Assembly: GCA_003993805.1 (NCBI GenBank)
Contig: RSEF01000006.1
Location: 28,207,918 to 28,271,917, forward strand
Direction of reading: 5' to 3'
Length of the DNA: 64,000 bases
From: Himantopus leucocephalus
Lineage: Eukaryota; Chordata; Aves; Charadriiformes; Recurvirostridae
The notes beneath the pieces were generated by a model that worked only from the letters and a program-made list of their open reading frames with translations, had not been told where the DNA came from and did not search any database. The translations under genes were made by a program, and so were the position numbers. Of this stretch, positions 1 to 57,262 are shown in pieces; within the stretch, counting starts at the first letter, position 1; the number at the start of each line of letters is the position of its first letter.

Positions 1-1045
1 CCTGAATCCACTTTTTTTTCAGGTCTTCTCAAGTTGAGTGCTGCCAACTCTTGCAACTTCATCACGAGTCTCCTGATACTTTGTGCTCTGCTCAAAGCTC
101 TTGCTACCAGACACAAGCCGTTAATTGAGTATCTCAGCTTTTCTGGGGTTTTTTTCAAGGTACTTTTCCAGCTCCCATTCTGCTGGAGGAATGCTTGCAA
201 ATGTAACCAGTCACAGTCTAAAGGTTCAGTCGCATGAAACATAACCCCAGTTCAGAACTACAAATCAATCCTTGGAGGGTTTCTAAGTCAGTATCAGTCT
301 GAGATTCAGATTTTTACTCTGAATGGTCTGATTCTGATTTTGAATATTCTCTGATTGTGCCCTGTTTGAGAGTAGATCAAGTATTTTAGCGACTGGTATC
401 ATACAATTAAATGTTAACAGGTTTTCAAGCTCCATTCCAGCAAACGTTGAAGTTGGTAAAATTCAGAGTCACAGAAGCACCCGTATGAAAATCAGGGTGT
501 AAATACATTGTTAAGATGCTGAGAAGAGTGATCAGACTGCAAGGTAAAGGTGCGACAGTATTTATTAAGATGTTGAGATGGTCACTGTTGTTACTTGTTT
601 ACATGCTGCTTCAAATATGGCGACATTGCTGTCTGTGACATCTTTTGCCTGTGATCTCAAAGGGCTGTGTTCACATTAAAAAATGGGTCTTGCACCTCTG
701 TTTCCCGTCAGAAACACTGTATCAGTCACTCTAGGTGTGACTTCCCAGAGCCTGGCACCTTGTCTTTAGTTACATCTCCACAGGTGAGGTGTGGAAAGCT
801 CCCACCATGTGGCTGCAGCTTTTTCTTTTGTAGCCTCTCTCTGCTCTGTTCTTGCCACAGTCCTGGCACTTCCACAGGTGGAAAGCCCTGGGTGTTTGCA
901 AGGAGAGGGATGACGTGGCTGCAGGTCCCTCCTGCCTCCAAGGCGTCTTCCATCTTGCCCCTAGCGTGTTGGTGCACCATGGACCTCTGGCCTGCATGCT
1001 GCAGCAACAGCAAGGGAGGAAGGACAGGGCAAACTACCGTCACCT
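1..1045. other. Upstream flank of MXI1, nothing recognised
   Basis: This AT-moderate stretch lies before the GC-rich MXI1 promoter. The open frames in it are short, start at non-ATG codons and resemble no family I know. I see no exon, RNA gene or clear transposon here. The longer alternative first exon known for mammalian MXI1 was not found and may lie further upstream. Confidence 0.5.
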
Positions 1046-1271
1046 CATGGCCTGGGTGGGCACAAGGCCATCACCTCAGGGCCTGAGTGGGTGCAGGGCC
1101 ATCTCCTCAGGGCCTGGCCACCATCACCTCAGGGCCTGGGTGGGTGCAGGGCCATCTCCTTAGGGCCTGGCCACCATCACCTCAGGGCCTGGGTGGGCGC
1201 AGGGCCATCTCCTTAGGGCCTGGCCACCATCGCCTCAGGGCCCGGGTGGGCCCGGGGCCATCACCTCAGGC
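1046..1271. repeat. Minisatellite, 53-bp period, upstream of the MXI1 promoter
   Basis: A GC-rich unit of 53 bp recurs about four times. Matching 'cctg(g/a)gtggg' points fall at 1082, 1135, 1188 and 1241, exactly 53 bp apart. Each unit contains two related sub-blocks of about 31 and 22 bp, both ending in 'ccatc(a/t)cctcag'. Copies differ by only a few substitutions, so the array is young. The array adjoins the CpG island. Confidence 0.9.
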
Positions 1272-1392
1272 ACGAGGGCACACAGCCGTTGCCCTGGGGG
1301 GCTTTGGGCCGCCACGCGTGGGGTCATCTGGCCCGGGTGCCCCCCCCGCCGCAGGCAGCCACCGTCCCACAGTGCTCGGCGGCAGCCGGGGA

Positions 1393-1405
1393 ACTACATT
1401 TCCCA
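1393..1405 (+). promoter_or_regulatory. ZNF143/Staf-type promoter element
   Basis: ACTACATTTCCCA fits the vertebrate promoter consensus ACTAYRNNNCCCR at every defined position. This motif class is linked to ZNF143 (Staf) binding near housekeeping transcription starts. Its place at the upstream edge of the CpG island fits such a role. Binding itself is inferred. Confidence 0.6.
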
Positions 1406-1465
1406 GGCGGCCCCGCGGCGGCGCGCGGCGCCCCGCCCCTCCCCTCCCGTGAGCGCCGGGCAGAG

Positions 1466-1473
1466 GTAAACAA
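1466..1473 (+). promoter_or_regulatory. Candidate FOXO/forkhead site
   Basis: GTAAACAA matches the forkhead core RTAAACA and stands out inside very GC-rich DNA. FOXO3a has been reported to induce MXI1 in mammals, so a FOXO-type motif in this promoter is plausible. The motif is short, and which MXI1 isoform it would control is unknown. Confidence 0.4.
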
Positions 1474-1516
1474 AGTGGTGCGAGGCGGCGGGGGCGGCAG
1501 GCGCGCGGCGCGGCGC

Positions 1517-1526
1517 GGGGCGGGGC
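1517..1526 (+). promoter_or_regulatory. GC box (Sp/KLF type)
   Basis: GGGGCGGGGC is a consensus Sp1/KLF GC box within the CpG island. A second one, on the opposite strand, lies at 1431-1439 (CCCCGCCCC). Confidence 0.55.
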
Positions 1527-2046
1527 GAGGCGGCCTGAGGGGCCGGTCCCGTTCCCGCCGCGGGGCTGAGGGGCCGGTCCGGGCGGGGGGCGAGCCCAGT
1601 GCGGGGGCCGAGGGGGTTGGATCCTGGCAGGGCCCGAAGTGGGGGTAAATCCGGGCCGGGACCGGCGGGCTGCGGGCCGGGGCGGGGGTTTGCGGGTGGG
1701 GGCAGCGCTGGGGCGGGCGGTAGGGACGGGTCTGGGTCAGGAATAGCTCTCGCCTCGCTGCCTCCCCCGGGGGGAGGATCCCGCTGCCCGGCCTTCCTCC
1801 GGCATTTCCTCGCGTGTTCCCTTTGCCACCTCCGTGCGGCCACCGCTCGCCCTCCCGGGAGAGCCGCCCCCCCTCCCCCGGGGACGAGAGGGCTGTGGGT
1901 GTGAGGAGGCCCGGGGGCTGGGGAGAGACGGCGATCCCTCGCTCCTCCCCCCCGCAGCCGCCCCCGTTTCCAGCGGGGGAGCTGGGAGCGTGGGGGCGGA
2001 GGGGGGCCCGGGGCTGCGGAGTCCCCCTGCTGCCGGCCTGGGGGCC

Positions 2047-48035
<45,989 letters not shown>

Positions 48036-49770
48036 AACCAAGTGAGACAACAGTGCAGGGCGAATGATTTCACTGAGGTTAATAAACTGGGTCGTAGATG
48101 CCAGTATCCTCTTTCAGAAATGACGTATTGACAGCTAGTCCTGGAGAGACCTGTATATAAAGCTTTTCGGGTAAAGGAAGCCTCCACAGAAACCCACATG
48201 TGTTCACTTGGTCACGTTACCAATCTCAATTCCTGCTGGCAAAAAGTTAGGCCAAATGCTAGTCCCTTTGAAGTCACTGAAATCCGTTTGTTTCTGTGGG
48301 ACCTGGATCTAGACCTTAGTGATGAAACACTTTGTTTTGAATTTATTTGTTTGAAAGAGGATACTAGAGACTCATCCCTCTCTTTCTGTCATGAGATCTG
48401 AGAAATACCGGAATTTCTTATATTGCATTCAGGTTGAACAACCTAGTTTAGGCCCTTCTGAAGAGCTTCTCTGGTCCTAAAAGGACCGTGTCCTACAGTT
48501 TATCACAATCCAATGCTGTCATAACGTACTAGGAAATCTAAAGGCTTGCGTAGCCTAGGAATAACAGTGACGATAATGATTAAGGTCTCATTCTGTGTCC
48601 AGAGAGAGAGAGGCGGCAAAGAGAGATGTTCAGGAGAGAACACCATTCAGTTCAGCTTTCTTTTGGACATAATTTAAAAAGCAAGTACCTCTGATGCGTG
48701 GCCAAAGCAAGAGGTACACACTTGTAATCTACCAGCACATCATGGGCTGTGTCATGCCTCTGGCTGTGACACCGACAGCAGATCTCCCGGTAGATGCGTG
48801 CTCATACACAGGCACACAACCAGCTGAGGACAGAAAGAAACCAGCACATACGAGAGGTGATATGCCAGAAAGTCATGCCCAGATACTGAGCCACTATGAC
48901 CTTTTTATTTGAAGAGATTTTTTGATAAACATTTGTAAATGTGTTGGGAGGGAAAACACCTCAAGTCTGATGCGTCTTTTTAGAGCTCGTCCATATGAAA
49001 CCTTAGATGTCTTTTATATGAATTTATGCCATGAGAAGATCTCTGTTTTGATGAAGCACTTGACCCAATGAAATGCAAAGATGCTTTTTGCCGTGCACAC
49101 AATGGATGAAGGCTGTGCTAGCTGGAAGAGGCCAGGTTTGGTGGGGGTTTCTTCGGTTTTCTTTTTAGAATCATTCCCTTTGCTGACTTTTGAAGTTCCA
49201 GTCCAGTAGTTAACCTAGTTAAGCTCAGCACGTCTCTCATGTTAATGTAACGTTTTGACTGCACGTCCTGTTCCCAAGGGCCTTGCCATCTTATCTGTGC
49301 AGGTGCTGTTAAGAGCTATTATAGCAAATGTTTTTCTAATTTTCTCAGAGACGAGCATTCTAACCTGCACTTTGAGGGCTTTGCTTTTTTTATTTTTGTC
49401 TTTTTAATGGCCAGGATTATTTTGTTTTCCAAGTTTTAAAAACCTTAATAGAGTCCTCACCTATGGCATTGTTTGAAACTTTGTATATCCTTAAGTAATT
49501 TAACTACCCCTCATTACTAAGAAAAAAAAAAAGGAGGAAAATGCTTTATAAAATTCATAACTTATTGCTGATTTGAATGGGTTGTTAATTTCAGTCCTTT
49601 AGATTTTATTTTATTGTTTTAGGTAGGGTTGGGCAAAAAGAGGTAAAATAAAATAAAAAAAATAAAGGCAACCATGTTTAGCAGTGCAGTGGAATTGTGT
49701 TTAAATGTTAGCATATGGTCCCCATTAAAGTAGCACTTTAACGCCATTAAACATTTCTGTATCTGAAATG
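48036..49770 (+). other. MXI1: MXI1 3' UTR
   Basis: The AT-rich sequence after the stop is assigned as 3' UTR up to the last good poly(A) signal. An AATAAA at 48081-48086 lies only 46 nt after the stop and could give a very short UTR. A cluster of AATAAA copies at 49647-49666 and two ATTAAA (49724-49729, 49746-49751) mark the likely main end, giving a UTR of about 1.7 kb. Exact ends need transcript data. Confidence 0.65.
49746..49751 (+). terminator. MXI1: Candidate poly(A) signal of MXI1 (ATTAAA)
   Basis: ATTAAA is followed within 35 nt by a GT-rich stretch (gagtcgtgttctt), the usual layout of a cleavage site. AATAAA copies at 49647, 49652 and 49661 are alternatives about 90 nt upstream. 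Confidence 0.5.
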
Positions 49771-52700
49771 AGTCGTGTTCTTCCATCTTGGTCATTCGTA
49801 TCACTTTAGCCGACTCTGTTCTTCTTGTGCCCTTCGATCCTGTGATGAGAAGATCCTGAGCGAGTCTGTTGTAGACTGTTGCATTATGAGAAGTTGCCTG
49901 TGTTTAAATACGCTGATGTTTCCCCTACTCTTCTCCAAAATGTGCCGTCTCCTGTAAGAATCACAACACACAATAATCTTTCCATGAACGTAGTGAAAGA
50001 TTTCTGTTTGTTTGGGGTTTTTTAAATTAATTTGCTTACTGAGTCTGGATCCAGGTTGCTGTTGTTAAATCTGTTTTCACTTGTGTGTATGTAATCCAGC
50101 AGCTCAGGACATCTGTTCTTCTTCCTTCTGGATGGTGACCTGGCAGGAGCAGGAGTCTGCCACAGACGGAACTGAGCTCTAGGTTAACAAATGGGGCCTG
50201 AGGGTTTTCAAAGAAGAAATGCTGCTTGGGCTTTGTTTGGGGTCCATATGGGGTTGATTATGTTACGTTATGTCATGGAAACATTTCTCTGGCTTTTTGA
50301 GGTTGTCCTGCGCTGCTTTGTTGCTGCATTGTGGACTCTGGCCTTTTCTGTGTGCTTGCACCTCACGGTCTGTCCCACTCCTCTCATCTCCCTTCGTTGG
50401 TCTGGTCTGTTGTGTCGAAATGCTCAAGATGACTAATTTGTTCAGAGAAGCAGCTGTAAGTTACTTTTAGATGACTGGACAGGCCAGTTCGTGTGGTTAT
50501 TCAGGATATCAGTTAGCTGATCGTAATAGTTCCTTCTGATTAAAAATGTATGAATCTCCTGAAATGTCCCTGCTGTGGCAGCCAGAATAGTCCCCTGTGT
50601 CAGATCTGCCTTACGGACATGTCGCTTTTCAAAGTATGATCAGAGTTTCTACTAGCCACCCACAAGTCTCGTAAAACAGAGTGAGCACCCAAAGGTGCAA
50701 ATCCAAACCCTTGGAGAGTCAGGTGTCTCTTACCCTTTGGAAGCTGAGATGGTCCCTCACACTACTGAACTTAAAGAGATCCAGTACAGCAACTCAAACT
50801 TACTGGTTTTCCCCAGAAAAGTGCTCACAGTAGCTTACTGTCTGTTTTGTCCAAACTCTGTCCTTAAAATAAATTACAAAAAAGATGTTATTTTCATTCA
50901 CCCCAAAAGATAAAGGCACTGAAAGCTTGTTGCTGGGGGGGGATCCCAACTCTGGTATTTTTTCATGCACAACCGTGTGGGGTTTGTGCTGCTTCTGAGG
51001 CCTCGTTTTACTCCTCTGCAAGTAGAGCGTAAAGGGGAACTCTTCACTCCCAGTCCCCTCCCTGGCCGTAGGTGTCTGCCCACCACCTGAACTAGTTTCG
51101 TCCAGAATAACGCCTGTTCTCGCCACGTGGTAATTTGGGCATGGAATCACATTTTCCTTTCATCTTTGCAAAGTTGTGTGAGAGGGGCTTTTTTATGTTT
51201 TGCTTTGTGGGTGCTATTGTTTTTCTGCTTTATATTTGTGTTTGTGGAGTAACGGAAGCCCTAAATCTATTCTCTGCTTAATTTTACAAGAATAAGGTGT
51301 CGTTTCCTGTAAAAACAGACTCAGATGTACTTTCCTTAGGCAACTTGCCCACACAGTAGAGACACACGCACGCACGCGCAGGCCCCTCGTAAGCTCGTTC
51401 TGTCAAGTCCTCCCCCTGTAAACGAGATCCCCGGTGGGTCCTTGTGCTGCGGACAAACCCATTAAAACATTTTTCCTTCTTTTGACACAAGCGTATTACA
51501 GTATGTCATCTCGGGTCTGCAACCAAGGTGGAGATGACTATCTGGCTGCATTTGTCATGGTTATCCTGTGGCGAGTTGTCACCTGAAGGTCATTTTAATG
51601 TCCATTCCATTAGAGGCCTGTCAGTGACAAAGGTGGTCTCAAATCTGTCTGTCTCAAGAAATCTGTAGGTCACTAGAAATGGGGTTAATTATACGGACCG
51701 ATCATTTTCCAGGTTTTGTGGTTGTGTTTTCCTTTTGTGTGTTTGTTTGTTTGCTGCCCTCTGTTTCTGGCCTCCTGCTTTTCTGCTCTTTGTTCTTTCA
51801 CTTGCTGCTCCCCACGTGTAGGCTGCCTTTCTGTGTTGCGCAGTTGAAATGGATGAAACGTTTGGCTTCAGTGGAAGTGGGATCAGTCATGTGCACTAAA
51901 TGGAGACGGTCTCTCTTCCCCCATCCCCCAGGATCGTAAGCTTTTGTTGTTGCGTATTTTCTGGCACCAGCCATACGTCATTGGAAAGAGAAACTGGGGT
52001 CACCTCCTGGAAGGCAATGGTAAAACCCAGGACTTTGTTCTGAGGTTAGGGAGGTGATAATATTCATCATGAAAAAGAGGTCCAAAAATAACAGAATAAA
52101 ATCTGATATTTTTTTTTTTTCCCCCTGGAGCTTTGTCCTATGGACAGATTCTCTGATGAGTGATAAATTCTGTCACCTGATAGTGACTGAAACTCCTCTG
52201 CATCGACAATACAGTCTCTTGAGTTGTCCTGTGGGACCCTGGGGGAAGAGGAGTGCATCCTTCTTCCTCTCTGTTCACCAATCTGCACAAAATACCTAGA
52301 AACTACCCATGTGCTGTCAAATTTGCTTGAAATTGGGCAACAGATCTGAGTGACGTTTGGGAGGATGAACACAGGAGAGGAGGGTGGTTGTCTCCATACA
52401 CAGTGCACAGAAACGCAGGTTGTTTAATTGGGGATAATACATCAGCACATTTTTCTTCTCATTTCCTCCTGAAAAGAGGACTGTCCTTTAATTATCAGGC
52501 AGAAGCAGAAATAAGGAGTCTATGGGCATTGGTGCTATGGCTGTGGTACTAAATATGTAGTGTTCAGGATTTCTGTTTGGGGTGTTGCTGTGTTTGGCTA
52601 AAACTAAGCGTTGTCTCGCCAGGAGGGACACTCATGTCGAGGTCCCTTCAAAAACACCAAGGATCGGGAATTGCTGAGCAGCCTCTGGGAAGGGTGGGTG

Positions 52701-54439
52701 AGTCCTGGGAGGTGCGTGCTCGTACGGAGCTGAACTGAGCGGCACTGCACTGCTGGCCTGACCGATGCCAGCCTGATTCAAAGGTGTGAAATGTCATTTT
52801 CTTTCGGCAGAATCTTCAGTGTTAACCGTGCTGTAAGGGCTATGGGTAATATTTTAACTGATTTTTACCACACTGGAAAAAAACAGCGCCTTAGTTTGGA
52901 TTACCCCCATGAGCCCCAGAGCAAGCTGGTGGGGTGAGCTGGTTCATGTGCTGAAGCTACATTTTAATACGGCGTTTACTCAGATGACAGAATGTGCTGC
53001 AGAGGACTGATGTTGGTCTTCAGCAGGTCAAGGTCAAGGGAAGGCAGCTGGCTTCCAAACGGTCCTGGGGAGTGCAGGGTGACCGCGGCCGGTGCTTTTA
53101 AGGCCATGGAGGGTATTCATGTACTGGAATTGTGGTTCAGAGAAATCAGGCAGAGAGGACTGACGAGTAAGTGGCTCTGAGCACTAGTAATAATGCTAAT
53201 CTCGCCTCGGGGGACGCTCCCAGGTTGGGGTTTTCTACAGTAGGGTCCTCTGGGGTGTTCCATCATACAGATCTGACCACAGCATGCACGGGGCTGCAGG
53301 ACACCAGCATTTCATGTTGCCTTCCAGCAAGCAGTAGCTCTAGCGTGCCCCTCCACGAGGTGATAGTTACAGGGGTGGTTTGAGAGAAGACAGATTTAAC
53401 ATTGATCTGTTCCCCACCCCGTGATTTCCACTGAAAGAAACGCTAGCGAGCCAGAGAGCCACTCCACGCACATGCAGTCGTCTTGGGTCCAAATTCATCT
53501 CTTCCATAAGGTCTCCTCGCCCTCATGAATTTTGCAGCAGGGCCATGTTTCAGCAAGGATTAATTTTGATTTTGAGGGACATCATAGCAGCAAAGCAGGA
53601 TAAACCATCAAAGGAATTTAAAGGATTTTATGGTAGTTGTAAGATTGTGGTTGCTGGTCAGAACGTACACAGACCTAGTTTGTAACTTGACTTGGGCTAC
53701 CTGTGCTCTCGCTAGTGCTCAGTTTAGCCAAGGCTAGGAAATTCTTTCCACTTAATCCCTTCTCAAAAACAGTTGTCTCAAAACAATGGATTGTTTTGGA
53801 TCTCCTCTGGGAAGGCGCGAGAGGGAAATATAAAAAGCTCTTTCCTCTCCTGGAGTGGTGGACAACTGTGCAAAATAGTGCTCATCGCCCTAGGGAATAC
53901 CTGTGCAGCAGGTCTGCTAAAAATGTGATGTTTGAAACTTCGCATCACTTGTATTCCTCACAGAGAATGTCTCTTTGGGAAGTAACATCACCTTTCAGTC
54001 TAGGTGAGAGCAAGACATTTTCTGTCAGCGTCCATCACGGGAAAGCTTTGCACTTCCCTGCAGACCCAAGGAATCATTGCAAGGTGAGTTCAGTGCACAA
54101 AGGTAAAATTGCTTTATGAAAGGAAACGACGTGAGTGCTTCCGTGTCGCAGAACCTTCTGCTCGAGGCCAGAGTTTGACATGTCGGTGAAGCTGCTTAAT
54201 TGGGTCGAACGTTAGCAGGTCGCTAGCTTGGCTGTGGGGGACGGATGTTCCCCACAGTCCTGGTGCAAACGTCCCTCCTTATTTTGCAGTCTAAGTGAGG
54301 CTTTTTAGAGCGCAGCTGAAGATTGGACAAATTGCCATGCACAGAGCAGCACCAGCTGCAAGGCAGTGATACCTCGGCCCAACGCCATTTTCCATCATCC
54401 ATCCCAGGCTTAGCGTAACTGTTGGGAGATGTGCGAGTG

Positions 54440-54515
54440 GTGACTCTTTCACAAAATACTGCCCCAGTGCCAATTCTGCCCCATTGGACATCAATGGGAA
54501 GTACAGAAGTTTGCT
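54440..54515 (+). repeat. Old amniote interspersed repeat fragment
   Basis: 'ccagtgccaattctgcccca' with 'acatcaatgggaa' resembles a repeat module with a 'ttgacatcaatgggag' core. Family unassigned. Confidence 0.35.
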
Positions 54516-55361
54516 ATTGGTTTTATTTTCTAAACATCTCCAGCGCTAAGCTGCAGTCTTCTAAGTTAAAGTCCTTTTTTTGTGCTTACAAACCTCTGAG
54601 AACAAGCAGGTACAGAAATATGTGACACAACACTCTCACTCTGGCATAAGAGAAAGCAAAAGAGAAAATGGATTGCCATGACCATGAAAATTTGAAGTCG
54701 CTACTCTTAAGGCTGTACTAAATATTTAAACTGACTGGAGCAGTCCCAGATTGGTGAGTCAGATTTGTGCTGTTTTAATTTCCCCAACAGATTACAGTTT
54801 GTACAAGACCGAGGCTGTACCAGAGAAACCATTTCCTGAAGTAACTTACTTTTAAGAGGAGGGTGCTGCTCACCTTGCACAGCATCCTGCGATACACAGA
54901 ACTAATCTGTGTCCTCTGACAAAGACCTTTTCCATAATGTCTCTCGCTGAGTGGGTTTGCACACTGTACTTTTACACTTAACTAACTTTCCCTCTGTCAT
55001 TTCCGTGTTTCTCGGTACTGTCTGCTTTACAGCAGGGTGTGCTGGCCCTGGGGTACCTAAATAGGTACCTGCTGAGAGGCCCAGAAGTCAATGCAGAATG
55101 TGAGCTCTGAAAGATCAGGTTTCTTACTGTTCAGAGCAGGTAATAAAACTGGGCAATCAACTATATTAAAAAAAAAAACCAACAAACCAATAGCAAAAAC
55201 CCTCTCAGCCACACATTTCAGGACACTTCAGCATTTGTAAAATAAGGAACTGCTTTGTTTCTTCACAATAAGTTACTCAAAGGAAATGGTGCTGTTCCTA
55301 CATAAGGTCCTGTTTTACCTCAAACCCAGACAAGGCAATACAACCATGTACCAGTTCTGCC

Positions 55362-55389
55362 TTTTTTTTTTTTTGTTTTGTTTTTTTTT
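55362..55389. repeat. Poly-T tract
   Basis: T-run with two G interruptions in intergenic DNA. Confidence 0.8.
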
Positions 55390-56122
55390 GAAAGGCTCAG
55401 CACAAGATCAGCTAGTTTTAACTTGGGCTGGACTGTCTGTTCCTCACCCATTGTGTTGATGACTTAAGTACCAAGTTCACCTCAGGATGAGTGAATGGAC
55501 AGTCCTGTGATAGACCATTTATTGTGTTTATTACACCAGAAGTTGAGCAAACCAAAACACCTGCCAGGTGTGCTTTAAGTCTCTTTCTCCAAAGCCTTTA
55601 AAAAGTTTGATGAGATGGAGTTCAGGGAAAGCTCACACAGCTTCCTGAAAACTGCTAGTTCTGCCTAGTTTAGTGTGTTTCTGTTCTAACTTTTCCACTC
55701 CTTTTGGGTGGTGAAAGGGATATGGTATCTCTGTATGACAGCCATCTGGGAGAGACAACTGGTGACCTTCCTCAACAGGACTATCACCTATTTGATGTCA
55801 CTGCTGAGACATGTCCCTGTAGGGTGCAGGCTGCAGTACAAACCCATTTTCTAAAAAGCAGTGAGGTCTGCCATCAGATTGTCTCATGGTAAATAAGGGT
55901 TTTTCTATGGAAAGGAAAATTTCCTTTGCCTGCTACCCGTAAAGAAAATTCAGCAACATCTACTTCATCTTGCAGCGAGTGTGAAGCACTTTCGATTCAC
56001 TTTTTTGAGTATTACCTTCTGCCCAGCAGATTCTATACTTCCCACTCTCCTGCTGATTTACTGTCCCCACCCCACCGTGTATACTTTCACTTTGTCAAAT
56101 ATATCCAGCAGATTTTAAACAC

Positions 56123-56128
56123 TTTATT
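56123..56128 (-). terminator. SMNDC1: Candidate distal poly(A) signal of SMNDC1
   Basis: TTTATT on the + strand is AATAAA on the minus strand. Use of this distal site would place the inverted repeat at 56387-56455 inside the transcript. Confidence 0.35.
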
Positions 56129-56386
56129 TAATAAAAGTTAAACATACAAAACTGAAATTAACACACTTTGTATTCATAAAAATCACCTTCTCCCATTATA
56201 GGGAGAACCTTTTTCTATGTATGGATTCTAAACTACCAGTTGTAGAGTTTAGCTTGAGTTGTGACTCGGGTAACTGATGGACATTTCCACCAATCAGTGC
56301 ATCAACAATTGCTGACGTGACCTGATCTAGTAACAAATTACAAAATGAGCTACATTAACATAATATACAGGGAAATAATGGTCAGG

Positions 56387-56455
56387 GTTAATGGACAAGA
56401 AACACCCTTTAATTATTTAATGGGGGAAACAGCTGATGTACTCTTGTCCATTAAC
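56387..56455. repeat. Perfect 14-bp inverted repeat (hairpin)
   Basis: GTTAATGGACAAGA at 56387-56400 is repeated as its exact reverse complement at 56442-56455, separated by 41 bp. The pairing extends two more positions outward if one G-U pair is allowed. The loop has further weak self-complementarity (runs of C and G and ATTAAATAATTAA on the minus strand). Confidence 0.85.
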
Positions 56456-57139
56456 TCAGCCCTAGATTTTACAAAAATAATATCTACATTGTATACAGGG
56501 CTACCCATTAACTTCTTTAAACACATTACGGGTTGAGAGATGGCACCACTACCGTAAGTGAGAGACAAGTAACAGAGAAAAGCAAATCACATATGAAACA
56601 CAAGAAAGCAAGAGCTTTTACACGTGGTTTCCTGAATGAAATTGAAGGGGCTCAGCAGCACTGTAATACAGCTGAAGTTACAATGAACACGAGGGCCAGT
56701 CAGTTATTTATGGACAGAAACTTCAGACTAACCTTTACTCACAACTAAGCAGGATCCAGGCATTCGTATCCGCCGTGCTGCAGTTCTACGCGACTGGATG
56801 GAGCAGGCCCAGACACAAGCTGTTCCTGCATATTCTGGGCCTGCGACTGGACCATCAAACCTACAAGATCTACCAGAGGGGAGATGATGGCTCCTTTCTG
56901 AAGCACAACCACTTACGTTCTCCAACTCTCTGATCCTTGGGGAGGGGTGGGTATTTTTAAGTACAGTTCTCTACTTTGAAATTGGAATCTAAATACCTCG
57001 TCCTATGCTTTTCTGGTTATGTTTCAATAACCTTTCAATAACCTCCTATTAAAATTTCATGAGTATTAAAAAAAAACCAAACAGTATCTCCTCTGCTTAA
57101 CTTCTAGTGCAGGAAATTCAGACTGGAATTAAAGTCAGA

Positions 57140-57145
57140 TTTATT
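57140..57145 (-). terminator. SMNDC1: Candidate proximal poly(A) signal of SMNDC1
   Basis: AATAAA on the minus strand about 620 nt after the stop codon. An equally likely end of the mRNA as the distal signal. Confidence 0.4.
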
Positions 57146-57177
57146 GTTTCTAGCACATGAATCATCATTAGTAATAA

Positions 57178-57262
57178 AGATCCTATCGGCCCTGTTCTGC
57201 CCTCATTTACAGCTGTACAAATCGATTTTCAGTGGGTTTGCAAGGGAGTAATTCAGAACTTC
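57178..57262 (+). repeat. Old amniote interspersed repeat fragment
   Basis: 'ctgttctgccctcatttaca' followed by 'ctgtacaaatcga' and 'gggagtaattcagaa' matches the sauropsid repeat module 'ttctgctctcatttacaccagtgtaaatc...gagtaactcc'. It lies in the SMNDC1 3' region. Family not assigned. Confidence 0.5.

Larger units (their letters stand above)
49771..56100. other. Intergenic region between convergent MXI1 and SMNDC1
   Basis: About 6.3 kb with no recognised gene. It contains T-rich tracts (for example 55362-55389) and a worn old repeat at 54440-54515. The open frames are short and unlike any family I know. Part of it could be extended 3' UTR of either gene. Confidence 0.6.
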
